DNA from: a virus
IMG/VR virus record: IMGVR_UViG_3300041809_000312
Coordinates: 1 to 39,458 of that record
Reading direction: 5' to 3' (one strand)
Length of the DNA: 39,458 nucleotides
The translations under genes and the position numbers were made by a program. The notes beneath the pieces are model-generated. The model did no database searches and was not told the origin of the DNA. It was given only the letters and a program-made list of their open reading frames with translations. Shown here in pieces: positions 28,842-37,467 of this stretch. The stretch's first letter is position 1. The number at the start of each line of letters is the position of its first letter.

Positions 28842-29455
28842 GTAGACCACATCTTTTTGTTGTTCTTTTACTTAGTTGTTTATTTATAGGAATGCTTTTA
28901 GGGGCTAACCAGACTCCTATCTTAACGGGTGCTGGTTATATAAAGTTTCCTGAAAATGCAATACCTGCTTATATATACGCATCAGGTGGTGCATTAACAG
29001 CATACTCTGGTGGATCTAATCAAAACATATCTCTAGTTCCAAGCGGTATAGGAATAGTAAATATTAATCAAGCAGCTAATAATACTAATGGATTACTTAA
29101 TATTACTTTACCAACTGGAACTAATCACTTTTTGTGGATGTATTCGGGAGCTGTTCGTACACATGCTTTCTATAGTGCTAGTGATAGTGGTAATATGGCT
29201 ATTTATAACTCATCTTCAAATGCACAGATCGTATTTCGTTCGGCTGGCATTTCTTATGTATTAGGTAATTTTAGTGTTGGACAATCTGCGAATACTTATC
29301 CTTTAGATGTTGCTGGAGACATTAACACAAGTGGTGTAGTCCGAGTTAACGGTACGGGTGGATTAACGGGAACTTATACAGTTCGTAATAGTGCAGGAAG
29401 TGGTACTTGTACTCTTACTTATAAAGGTGGTGTCTTAACTTCGGAGACTTGTTAA
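28838..29455 (+). CDS. Fibre-like protein with N-terminal hydrophobic segment, 205 aa
   Basis: The ATG overlaps the tailspike stop. The N-terminus is a signal-peptide or membrane-anchor-like stretch (FVVLLLSCLFIGMLLGANQT), unusual for a virion fibre. The rest is beta-rich: GGSNQNISLVPSGIGIVNIN, then YPLDVAGDINTSGVVRVNG and a final YTVRNSAGSGTCTLTYKGG, which resemble repeats found near the ends of tail fibres. It could be a secreted surface protein, a fibre attached to the cell membrane, or a fibre whose hydrophobic start anchors in the virion. Confidence 0.65.
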   Translation: MSRPHLFVVLLLSCLFIGMLLGANQTPILTGAGYIKFPENAIPAYIYASGGALTAYSGGSNQNISLVPSGIGIVNINQAANNTNGLLNITLPTGTNHFLWMYSGAVRTHAFYSASDSGNMAIYNSSSNAQIVFRSAGISYVLGNFSVGQSANTYPLDVAGDINTSGVVRVNGTGGLTGTYTVRNSAGSGTCTLTYKGGVLTSETC

Positions 29456-29457
29456 TT

Positions 29458-29922
29458 ATGGGAATGTATACTCCTAATATTGCTAATGTTCTCAATAAAC
29501 TTGCCACACGTAATACTGATATGCGTCAAAGACGTGTGGTAAATGCGTCACCTTCACAAGCGCCTACGGATTGTGTTATTAAAAGTGAGTTAACGGGAGC
29601 TGTTAATAACCTTAATTCACAAATCAACAACTTAGCTAATAGTATACCAAGTAGCATATATTATGAAAATGACTACACGCTCACTTCGTCTGGTACTACT
29701 ATACCTTCGCCAGTGTATAAACCTGGTAAAAAGTTTTGGCTTTTGTTTATTCAGCAAGATGGTACAGGTGGCCGCACGTTCAGTTTTGATACAAACACGT
29801 CAGCCGTTTCTAGTGGTATTGATACAACAGCGGGTACGTTAAGTGCTTTCTTACTTGTTTATCGTAAGAGTACGAAAAAATGGGTCTTTGCTTGTCAACC
29901 AACAACAGGTATGGCTCTGTAA
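29458..29922 (+). CDS. Minor tail or fibre-associated protein, 154 aa
   Basis: The ATG at 29458 is preferred over a TTG nine bases upstream. Residues about 20-65 contain RQRRVVNASPSQAPTDCVIK and a coiled-coil stretch LTGAVNNLNSQINNLANSIP. These are followed by beta segments, including WLLFIQQDGTGGRTFSFDTN. The 'RRVVN...' start resembles trimeric fibre stems. It probably forms part of a trimeric appendage. It lies between fibre and adaptor genes. Confidence 0.65.
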   Translation: MGMYTPNIANVLNKLATRNTDMRQRRVVNASPSQAPTDCVIKSELTGAVNNLNSQINNLANSIPSSIYYENDYTLTSSGTTIPSPVYKPGKKFWLLFIQQDGTGGRTFSFDTNTSAVSSGIDTTAGTLSAFLLVYRKSTKKWVFACQPTTGMAL

Positions 29923-29931
29923 GTAATCTCT

Positions 29932-30630
29932 ATGGGTAAAACAAGAGGTCAGATAAAAGCTGATATACAAGATAATCTTATTGACTTTTCTCTTAACTAT
30001 TATAGCGATGATGACTTAAATGTGAGCGTGCAGGATGCTTATACAGATGTTAGCATTAGAACACAATGTATTCAAAATAAAGTTACGTTGAACTGGCTTT
30101 CTAACTTATCCTATTACAACTTTATCAAGTTAGGCGTGAGTGATTATTTGGGTTGTATCGCCATCTTCAATAATATTACAAATCTGTGGCTGAGGGATGA
30201 CTTGAGTCTAAAAGACTTTGACAGAATCCGTCGTGATTGGGAAAACTGGACAGGTACTCCACAGTTTTGGGCACCATCAGATTATCAGAGTATCGCAGTT
30301 GCAGCTAAATATATTGGTACATTTGTAAGTGGTGCTTTCGATCCTAAGAGTTTTGGTAACGGATTCAATACAGGATCTATACCCAGTCTTGGAACTTTTA
30401 TTCTCTATTACTGGGCACTTGCACCTACACTTGCAAATGACTTGAGTACTTTCTTGATAGCGAGTGATATGCAAGATTTGATTACTAACTACACAACGGC
30501 TGATCTGCTGGAGCAGGCGCAAGAATTTGGTAAAGCTAATGAATACTGGGAACTCTATGAAGAGCATATCCAATCTTATGCTGATCGCGTAAAGCGCAAT
30601 ACGAAGAGTGATTTGTTGTTGAGGATTTGA
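29932..30630 (+). CDS. Head-tail connector or adaptor protein, 232 aa
   Basis: The protein starts MGKTRGQIKADIQDNLIDF and continues as an all-helical adaptor (YYSDDDLNVSVQDAYTDVS) with tryptophan-rich loops (WLRDDLSLKDFDRIRRDWEN). It ends in a long helix (LLEQAQEFGKANEYWELYEE). This plan matches podovirus adaptor proteins that ring the portal. Its neighbour appears to be a second adaptor, so they may form successive rings. No enzymatic motif is present. Confidence 0.7.
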   Translation: MGKTRGQIKADIQDNLIDFSLNYYSDDDLNVSVQDAYTDVSIRTQCIQNKVTLNWLSNLSYYNFIKLGVSDYLGCIAIFNNITNLWLRDDLSLKDFDRIRRDWENWTGTPQFWAPSDYQSIAVAAKYIGTFVSGAFDPKSFGNGFNTGSIPSLGTFILYYWALAPTLANDLSTFLIASDMQDLITNYTTADLLEQAQEFGKANEYWELYEEHIQSYADRVKRNTKSDLLLRI

Positions 30631-30632
30631 GT

Positions 30633-31307
30633 ATGGGCATCTTCTCACCTCAGACAATTACACGATTCTCTCAGGAAGCTGAAGAACACTTCGCTAATGA
30701 CTATCCTTGTATCCTGACGAGATGTTCTCTTACTATAATCGCGAATCAAGCATTGTACGCGCTCCCGGATAACGTGCGCTCGATCAGACGGATAACGTGG
30801 CAAGGATTTAAGTTAGATCCTCTTGGGCAACGAAATCAACGTGAAGTGTTCCAGTACGCAACGCAAGTTGGTACACCTTTCTGGTATGTGTTTAATAATG
30901 TAGGTCAGAACAATATACAGTTCTTTCCTATTCCGCCAGCTAATATCACACCTAGTGGAAATGATTTGTACGGTGATGCGATTTCAACTGACGTAATAGT
31001 TGAGTATTTCATGATGCCTGACTTCACGTCTAACTTTATTCCATCTTACTTTAGGCAACGTGTTCTCAAACCCTATGTTTTGAAAGGCTGCTTCACGGTT
31101 GAAGGACCGGGACAGAACCTTAAGAACGTCCAGTATTTTAAGCAAAAGTGGGAATTTCTTAAAACTCAGTATGGTAATCTCTTAGAAGAGCTACACGGGA
31201 AGTCACGTAAGCTCATGATTAATGGTATTGCTAGTAATCAATTCTTTCCTGGATCTCCTTTACTTCCTGTTAGTAAGTTTGGAATTGGGGTAGACGATGG
31301 CTACTGA
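30633..31307 (+). CDS. Tail adaptor (tail tube A-like) protein, 224 aa
   Basis: From ATG 30633 (a TTG at 30627 is also possible), the protein shows FSPQTITRFSQEAEEHFAND, a beta portion ALYALPDNVRSIRRITWQGF and IQFFPIPPA, and a C-terminal helical part VLKGCFTVEGPGQNLKNVQY. This alternation is typical of T7 gp11-like or related adaptor proteins that join portal and nozzle. It is the second of two consecutive adaptor-like genes. It ends over the start of a small repeat protein. Confidence 0.72.
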   Translation: MGIFSPQTITRFSQEAEEHFANDYPCILTRCSLTIIANQALYALPDNVRSIRRITWQGFKLDPLGQRNQREVFQYATQVGTPFWYVFNNVGQNNIQFFPIPPANITPSGNDLYGDAISTDVIVEYFMMPDFTSNFIPSYFRQRVLKPYVLKGCFTVEGPGQNLKNVQYFKQKWEFLKTQYGNLLEELHGKSRKLMINGIASNQFFPGSPLLPVSKFGIGVDDGY

Positions 31308-31485
31308 TGAGACTTATTTCCGTAAATACTTGAATGATGTAACTACTGTATCTCAAAATACTATTACTGAACCATCATCTTATTCGGCTGGTGAGACATC
31401 TGATACATCTTACTTTCGTAAATATTTGAATGATACAATAATCGTAACACAGAACCATGTTTCTGAATCCGATAACCAAGTATGA
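31297..31485 (+). CDS. Small protein with two copies of a YFRKYLND repeat, 62 aa
   Basis: The product consists of two copies of one 20-residue unit: TYFRKYLNDVTTVSQNTITE and SYFRKYLNDTIIVTQNHVSE, separated by an SSYSAGETSDT linker. It overlaps the adaptor gene at its start and the next gene at its end. Internal duplication in so short a protein suggests a two-site binding peptide or a small coiled assembly. No family is recognised. Confidence 0.7.
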   Translation: MATDETYFRKYLNDVTTVSQNTITEPSSYSAGETSDTSYFRKYLNDTIIVTQNHVSESDNQV

Positions 31486-31850
31486 CAGCATTTAGAACAG
31501 ACCAACACAACAATCCAATTGCCTTCACGACTGACATAGCGCGACAGGCAGGATTAGTCATGAATACAGATTATGTATGTGGTACTGGTTTTATGGATTC
31601 CGGTCAACTTTATTATACGGCACGCTTACTTGGTGATCCTATTGAAATCTGTACACGTGTGATTGATAAGATCGGATTCTATACTAATGGTGGTGCTGAA
31701 CGTTGGATCTATATTGGTATTCCTAAATTCGTGTGGGATGCTCTTGATAAAGTAGCTAAGATACGTGTGCTACAATTCATGTATCATCATGAAGGTGGTA
31801 AGACACTTGAAGCGGTTTTTGAAAAAGCCTTAGAGCCCCAAAATGCCTGA
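31482..31850 (+). CDS. Conserved phage protein of unknown function, 122 aa
   Basis: The opening MTAFRTDQHNNPIAFTTDIA and the later DKIGFYTNGGAERWIYIGIP form a pattern I associate with a short protein conserved in podoviruses. No function is established. It is mixed alpha/beta, with no signal peptide. The final MYHHEGG region has a His and Glu that could be catalytic, so a small peptidoglycan- or tail-related enzyme cannot be excluded. It is encoded between adaptor and nozzle genes. Confidence 0.65.
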   Translation: MTAFRTDQHNNPIAFTTDIARQAGLVMNTDYVCGTGFMDSGQLYYTARLLGDPIEICTRVIDKIGFYTNGGAERWIYIGIPKFVWDALDKVAKIRVLQFMYHHEGGKTLEAVFEKALEPQNA

Positions 31851-34800
31851 ACCCGATACTCTATTTATTAATGACTTTAATACAGGTTGGTGTCCGTCAG
31901 ATGATCCTGTGAATGGCCGTCCTAACGGCTGTTTACAAATGAATAATCTTGAATTAGATCATAATGGTGCTCTTTCTTTAATTGGTGGAACCACAGTTAA
32001 ACGAAGTGGCTTTAGTGCTGCCGCGCATACACTTTATAGTAGATTCATGAGTGGTACACGTCAAGATTATGCTGCATGTTCTGACGGATCAGTTTATCGT
32101 AACGGAGCTTCAATCGTATCGGGTGGTGATGCTTCAAATGCAGCTTTTGCAACGGCTTTCAACTTTACATTAATAGCATCAGCTAATAAACGATACAAAG
32201 ATAATGGAACATCTTTAGTTAATCTTGGTGTTGGTATTCCAGGTGCTGGTCTTACAATTACTCAAAGTGAATTGAATGCACCTTGGGCACGTATTGGTAA
32301 CATGCAAAGTAATACTGTTATACCAACTGGTATGGGATCAGTTAGTGTTATTGGTGGTAATCTTATTCAATGTACTACAAATGCAAGTGGTGTTTTCGTA
32401 TTACAGACTTATCCGGGAAGTTCTGCTGATTGTACTACACTTTCGAGTGTAGCGGGAAGTGGTACTTCAACTGATAACGACTATGTAACCATCAATGGTT
32501 ATATTGCAAATCCGTCTGGTGTATTAGTTCAATTTGATGTACTTCTTGTAACTCCTGATGCAGCAGGTGATATAGTTAGTGATTACTATACTTATTCTGT
32601 ACCTGACATAAGTCAACAGGTGAGTTTTGATAGTTATACGGGTGCCTTCACAATCCGTATCCCACGTAGTTCCTTCAATCGTGTAGGAAATGGTGCTTAT
32701 GATTGGAGTACAGTATACGGATTCCGCCTCACAATTAATGTAAACACGCCAGCCGCTACTGTAATCAATATTTGGGGACCGTATCAGGGTCAAGCGTATT
32801 TTGTTATTCAAGGTGGCACTATTGCTCAGTTTGGTACTTATCAGTATGTTCAAGTAAATGTAAATAGTACGGGAAGTTATATTGCTAAAAGTACAATGGG
32901 ACCTATTAGTAATCCTATTACACTTAACGGCTTATGTGCTTTAATTACTCCACGCAATCCAACACTTGACGATGCACAATGTAATCAGGCGTGGATTTAC
33001 AGATGTTCAGTAAATGGTAATGGTTTACTTAATCAATGGTATCGTGTTATGGTTTTTAATGGTTCTTGGGCTGCCGCTTATGATAATACGGGAGATCAGG
33101 CTGCACTTACTTTAAATCTGACGTTAAACTTGAATCTTGTATCTATAGCTAGTTCTGGTATCAGTGATAAGATTTATGATATCGTCGGACCTATTCAAGG
33201 ACGTTGGTATTATTTTACAACTAATATGATGTATCCATCAGATATCAATGATCCTGATTTAGTAGATGTAAGTTTAGCAGTTCGCACGTGTGGTTCTAAT
33301 AATGAACTCTTCATGTTCGCACGTGCGATTAGTGCTTCAGTTGTAGTTGTCGGGACATCGTGTGAAGTTTATTTACTTACTGGCACTTTTACCACTTTCC
33401 CAGATAACTCAATTGACGCATACTATCAGCCGTTAGGCGTCAAGTTCCCTCCAATTACATATGATGCTGTAGCATTCGGTGGTGCTATTTATTATCTTGC
33501 TAGTGATGGTTGGCGTATGTGTATGGCTACGTCTTTTGGTACAACTTATTCTGCACAAAATAATCAATTGATGGTAGCACCTAACACGGATAGACTTTAC
33601 CGTGGAGAAACGTGCAACGGATATACACCTCCTAATATAAAGATAACTCCCGGTTCAGTACGATTTCCCGTCACGATTGCACGTAATAAGCTCTTTTGTT
33701 TTATTACTGGAACTGGACGCTATGAAGTTTATGACTTTGTACGTAACTATTGGCGTCCAGTAGTTTATACTGGATTGGGTGATGTTAGTGCTGTTGCAAC
33801 TACGCAAGATGGTCAGATCTTAGCTTTCTATACGTCAGCATTAGCTGAACGTGAAATAGAAATCTACACAAGTAAGCTAATTGATGGTAATACGCAACAA
33901 AGCGTAAGTCTACTTTTACCTTTTAAAGATAATGGCAAACCGCGTGAACGTAAGGATACCTATACTTTCAAATCACGTTGCAGTGTAGGAGCTGCTGGTG
34001 CAGTTTCACTTGCTATAACTAATGAACTCAATGTTACTACATCAGTTGTTAATACTTTGCAGAACTCATCTGCTAATGAACAGTACTTAGATTTATCTAC
34101 TTATGCTAATCTGCAGCTTTCTAAAGCATATCAGATAAAACTGAGTGGTGCTGTAACTGATCTCGTGATTGAAGATTTATCTATTGACTATGATGCACGT
34201 CCTGTGCCTGTTACGTTTTTACGATTTCAGAGTATCAACTATGGCACGACTGCACGAAAACGTCTTTATACAGTTCCGTTTCAAATTGATACAATGGGCC
34301 AGCAGATTAGTGTTGTCCCTTATGTTGATGGAGTTGCAGCTCCTGCATTGGCTGTTACTTCGTCACGTAAACAAAGTTTTGACTATCAGTTCCCGAAAGT
34401 CAGTAGTACAACTGATACGACTGTAGGGCGTGATTACGAATGGACTATTAATGGTAATGGCAATGAGTTCGAATTCTTCGGATTTGGCCAGCCGCGTAAT
34501 ATCGAGATTTTCCCAGATCAGCAGACAATGTTCGTGATACCTGTAACCAACTTTAAAAATCCCGTTAAGAAGCGCGTGCGCGGCTGGCCTTTTGTTATAA
34601 ATACACTTGGTAACAGTACTAGCTTTTATCCAATTGTAGATGGTGTTACTCTTTTTCCAACTGTTTTTCAAACATCAGACAAGCAGACTGTGAGGTTCTT
34701 CTATGACACGGACGTTTTTGGGATTGATTTTTCTGGTTATTTCACTGGCGGTCCTTTTGAGCTTTGGGAAATTTTAGATCCTGATATAGTTCAAGTACTC

Positions 34801-35178
34801 CCACCGGCTCGTCAGTTTGACCAAATCGGACCAGCCGAAGTATTCAGAACTGGTAAAGTAATAAAGATGGAACTTAGAGTACTTGCTTTTGGTACTGCTA
34901 TTCCATACACTGTATACTTTAGTGACTCACAAGTTTGGAATGGTACTTTTACTACAGTTAATGGAGTGGAAGATTCCTATTTTGTTGATATCCCAAAGGG
35001 CGTTAATGGGCGAATCTTGCGTATGGTTCTTGGACCAACAGCATTTAACTTCCATCGTTATTATATGAGATTCCAAGTAGCTCTTTCGGGTGATGCACCT
35101 AATAGTCAATTACAATGGATGACATTACCAGGTGGTATGTCTCAAATAATGCCTGGTGGCATTCAAGGAGGAATGTAA
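31843..35178 (+). CDS. Tail nozzle or tube protein (T7 gp12 / P22 gp10 type)
   Basis: The 1111-residue protein is beta throughout. It begins with a strand-rich region (DTLFINDFNTGWCPSDDPVN, then ALSLIGGTTVKRSG) typical of nozzle and DNA-stabilisation proteins and continues with propeller-like repeats (WRMCMATSFG, RYEVYDFVRNYWRPVVY, GQILAFYTSALAEREIEIYT). Length and location after the adaptors and before the ejection proteins fit the hexameric nozzle that closes the DNA channel. It overlaps the previous gene by eight bases. No obvious lysin or protease domain was seen. Confidence 0.8.
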   Translation: MPEPDTLFINDFNTGWCPSDDPVNGRPNGCLQMNNLELDHNGALSLIGGTTVKRSGFSAAAHTLYSRFMSGTRQDYAACSDGSVYRNGASIVSGGDASNAAFATAFNFTLIASANKRYKDNGTSLVNLGVGIPGAGLTITQSELNAPWARIGNMQSNTVIPTGMGSVSVIGGNLIQCTTNASGVFVLQTYPGSSADCTTLSSVAGSGTSTDNDYVTINGYIANPSGVLVQFDVLLVTPDAAGDIVSDYYTYSVPDISQQVSFDSYTGAFTIRIPRSSFNRVGNGAYDWSTVYGFRLTINVNTPAATVINIWGPYQGQAYFVIQGGTIAQFGTYQYVQVNVNSTGSYIAKSTMGPISNPITLNGLCALITPRNPTLDDAQCNQAWIYRCSVNGNGLLNQWYRVMVFNGSWAAAYDNTGDQAALTLNLTLNLNLVSIASSGISDKIYDIVGPIQGRWYYFTTNMMYPSDINDPDLVDVSLAVRTCGSNNELFMFARAISASVVVVGTSCEVYLLTGTFTTFPDNSIDAYYQPLGVKFPPITYDAVAFGGAIYYLASDGWRMCMATSFGTTYSAQNNQLMVAPNTDRLYRGETCNGYTPPNIKITPGSVRFPVTIARNKLFCFITGTGRYEVYDFVRNYWRPVVYTGLGDVSAVATTQDGQILAFYTSALAEREIEIYTSKLIDGNTQQSVSLLLPFKDNGKPRERKDTYTFKSRCSVGAAGAVSLAITNELNVTTSVVNTLQNSSANEQYLDLSTYANLQLSKAYQIKLSGAVTDLVIEDLSIDYDARPVPVTFLRFQSINYGTTARKRLYTVPFQIDTMGQQISVVPYVDGVAAPALAVTSSRKQSFDYQFPKVSSTTDTTVGRDYEWTINGNGNEFEFFGFGQPRNIEIFPDQQTMFVIPVTNFKNPVKKRVRGWPFVINTLGNSTSFYPIVDGVTLFPTVFQTSDKQTVRFFYDTDVFGIDFSGYFTGGPFELWEILDPDIVQVLPPARQFDQIGPAEVFRTGKVIKMELRVLAFGTAIPYTVYFSDSQVWNGTFTTVNGVEDSYFVDIPKGVNGRILRMVLGPTAFNFHRYYMRFQVALSGDAPNSQLQWMTLPGGMSQIMPGGIQGGM

Positions 35179-36102
35179 ATGTCAAATCGGCTAGATCCTA
35201 CTCAAATTGCTATTCTTGCCGGATTGGGAGCTGCCGCTGGAGCTTTCCCAACAAAGACAACTACAAGCAGTAATACAAGTGGTACAAGTGAAAGTAGCAC
35301 AAATTCAACTGGTAGCACAAGTACTAATGCAAGTACAACTGGATCTACTAACACAGCCGGGACATCAAATACTACTGGAACCGGCACTTCTAGTACTACT
35401 CCTAACTTAAGTCCTGCTGCACAAGCATATATTAATAAACTCATTAGTTCTTATAGTTCTTTAACTCCTTTTAACCCTGGTCAATATACAGCACTTCAGA
35501 CTCAGAACATAAATGCTAATTCGGCAGCTCAAGCACAAGCTGTTAACGCAAATATGGCCGCACGTGGTTTAAGTACAAGTCCTGTTGCGGCAACGGCTGC
35601 TGAGAATGTTGATGCTAATAGGATTAATCAAATCTCACAAATGGAAGAACAAGTCCCGACGATTGCTAGTCAAAATCAACTTCAGCAACTTACTGCAATG
35701 TCGCAACTTGCTTCTATTCTGCCGGGACTTTCTGGTTCTACCACAACGGGAGCTACTTCTAGTACTGGTAACACTACTGGAACTGGTACGACATCTTCTA
35801 ATACAACTGGTACAACTAATACTACAGGATCTTCAAGTACTTCTGGTTCACAAACTGGTTTAGGTACTTCTACATCTAGTAGTGGTGGTGGTATTGGTGG
35901 TGCTTTAGGTGGAGCAGCTTCTGTGTTAGCTTTATTACTTTCACTTAGTGGTGGTAAGTTAGGTACTATCTTTGGTGGTGGTAATTCAGGAAATAATAAT
36001 CCTTTTGGTGGTGCTACAACTAGCGGTACAGTTATTAGCTTACCTGATAGTGGTTGGGGTTCTGGTAATGTAAATGATATTTTTGGGGCACTTAGCACAT
36101 AA
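35179..36102 (+). CDS. Low-complexity internal virion (ejection) protein, 307 aa
   Basis: Residues about 27-75 and 190-235 consist almost only of Ser, Thr, Gly and Asn. Between them is a helical stretch (LSPAAQAYINKLISSYSSLT, INANSAAQAQAVNANMAARG) of the kind found in DNA-ejection proteins of short-tailed phages. Near the C-terminus, GIGGALGGAASVLALLLSLS is a membrane-like hydrophobic segment. The design (disordered tract, helix, membrane helix) suits a protein ejected with the DNA that may insert in the host envelope. The long antisense frame here is a by-product of the low complexity. Confidence 0.7.
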   Translation: MSNRLDPTQIAILAGLGAAAGAFPTKTTTSSNTSGTSESSTNSTGSTSTNASTTGSTNTAGTSNTTGTGTSSTTPNLSPAAQAYINKLISSYSSLTPFNPGQYTALQTQNINANSAAQAQAVNANMAARGLSTSPVAATAAENVDANRINQISQMEEQVPTIASQNQLQQLTAMSQLASILPGLSGSTTTGATSSTGNTTGTGTTSSNTTGTTNTTGSSSTSGSQTGLGTSTSSSGGGIGGALGGAASVLALLLSLSGGKLGTIFGGGNSGNNNPFGGATTSGTVISLPDSGWGSGNVNDIFGALST

Positions 36103-36103
36103 T

Positions 36104-37465
36104 ATGGCACAAGAACAAGTCAATGCGATTCTAGAAGCTCTTAAAACTGGATTCGCAATCCGTACTGAACGTGAACGCGAAGCACGCGAGCAGGCTAATC
36201 AACAAAGTGAAGCTCAGTATAGAAAAGATGAAGCTGATAGATATAAGCAGCAGCTTGCACTTGAAGAAAAACGTATCGATGCTGAAAATCAAAGTGCTGC
36301 TATAAATCGTCAGTTGCTTCTACAAAAACTTACTGATGCTTACGTTAGTACGGGAAGTCCAATTCCAGGTGATAAGACTTCCCCTGGATTACATCCTGGT
36401 ACAATGGTACATAATATTCCTGTTGGTAATACAACTATGGCGATGGAGCTACCAACTCCAGAACAACACGCTACAGATGTTGCTAATCTTGCTAGAATTC
36501 AAGACGCGCCAGCCGAAGAATCACGCATCCGTGAGCAGAAAGCACAGCAAGAAGCTGAAACTGAGCGAATGCTTTCTCAAGAAGCTACACAGCATACTAA
36601 TAGACTTGCTGAGTTGGCTCAGGAGAATACTTATAGACTTAATCAAATAAAACAAACTCAAGATGCTGAGACTGCGCGATCTAATACTGAAATTGCAAGT
36701 CGATTACATGTTGCAATGATAAATGCTACAGGTGGTTTGTTTGGGATGGATACTCCTGGAAGCTCCAATGTTAGACTTACTACTAATTCTGATGGATCTG
36801 TCAGTACAAACTCTGTTCAACCTAATGAGATTGTTAAAAATGCTCTTGATGATATGAAGAACTTTAGACTCTCCCGTGAAGAGTTTGAAAAGAAATATGG
36901 TAAATCGGCTAGGTATCTTGAGAGTATGGGACAGTCTCAAGGACTTGGTTTACTTAATAAAGATCAAAAGTCTCAAGTACAGGATCTTGAAGCTGTGGCA
37001 CAAGTAATTCCTGTGCTTCACGAGATGAATCTTATTCGTGCGCAGTATCCTATAAAAGATCTCATTCCTGGAACTGATGCATATAAGTTATTTACTACTG
37101 ATGAAGATAAAGTGGGAAAGGCTCAACCTGCTATCGCACGTATTCTTAGTGGGACTAAAAGATTCAATGCTACTGAAATAGAGAAGTATCAAGATGCACT
37201 TATCCCACGCAGGAATTTACTCAAATCTGACTACACGTCTGGTTTCCAAAAGTATAATGACTTTGTAAGCAAGGATGTTCAAGATGCTTTTAATACTATT
37301 ACAAGTGGACTTCCTAAACCAGCACAAGATATGTTAAGAGATCAGCTTGGTTATACAAAGTTTCCTTATTTAGGTAGTGCTCTTAAAACACCTGGTATGA
37401 ATCCTGGAACACCTCAAGGTGCTGTTCCTGCTACTTTTGGACAGCCGGGACAGCCGGGACAATAA
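36104..37465 (+). CDS. Coiled-coil internal virion protein, 453 aa
   Basis: From ATG 36104 the first 130 residues are a charged helix (TEREREAREQANQQSEAQYR), followed by a Pro/Gly stretch and a further coiled coil (ESRIREQKAQQEAETERMLS). The C-terminal third is helical with a Gly/Gln/Pro-rich end (TFGQPGQPGQ). Long helical proteins of this kind follow the nozzle in podoviruses and are ejected to form the channel across the envelope. No enzymatic domain was recognised. Confidence 0.72.
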   Translation: MAQEQVNAILEALKTGFAIRTEREREAREQANQQSEAQYRKDEADRYKQQLALEEKRIDAENQSAAINRQLLLQKLTDAYVSTGSPIPGDKTSPGLHPGTMVHNIPVGNTTMAMELPTPEQHATDVANLARIQDAPAEESRIREQKAQQEAETERMLSQEATQHTNRLAELAQENTYRLNQIKQTQDAETARSNTEIASRLHVAMINATGGLFGMDTPGSSNVRLTTNSDGSVSTNSVQPNEIVKNALDDMKNFRLSREEFEKKYGKSARYLESMGQSQGLGLLNKDQKSQVQDLEAVAQVIPVLHEMNLIRAQYPIKDLIPGTDAYKLFTTDEDKVGKAQPAIARILSGTKRFNATEIEKYQDALIPRRNLLKSDYTSGFQKYNDFVSKDVQDAFNTITSGLPKPAQDMLRDQLGYTKFPYLGSALKTPGMNPGTPQGAVPATFGQPGQPGQ

Positions 37466-37467
37466 AA

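Noticed and set aside
31482-31850. Assignment of the 122-residue protein as a lysozyme
   Set aside because: It has scattered Glu and His but no lysozyme or amidase motif. Kept as unknown.
35682-36110. Minus-strand frame of 142 codons, Pro/Val-rich
   Set aside because: By-product of Ser/Thr/Gly-coding low complexity on the other strand; no ribosome site and no gene neighbours on that strand.
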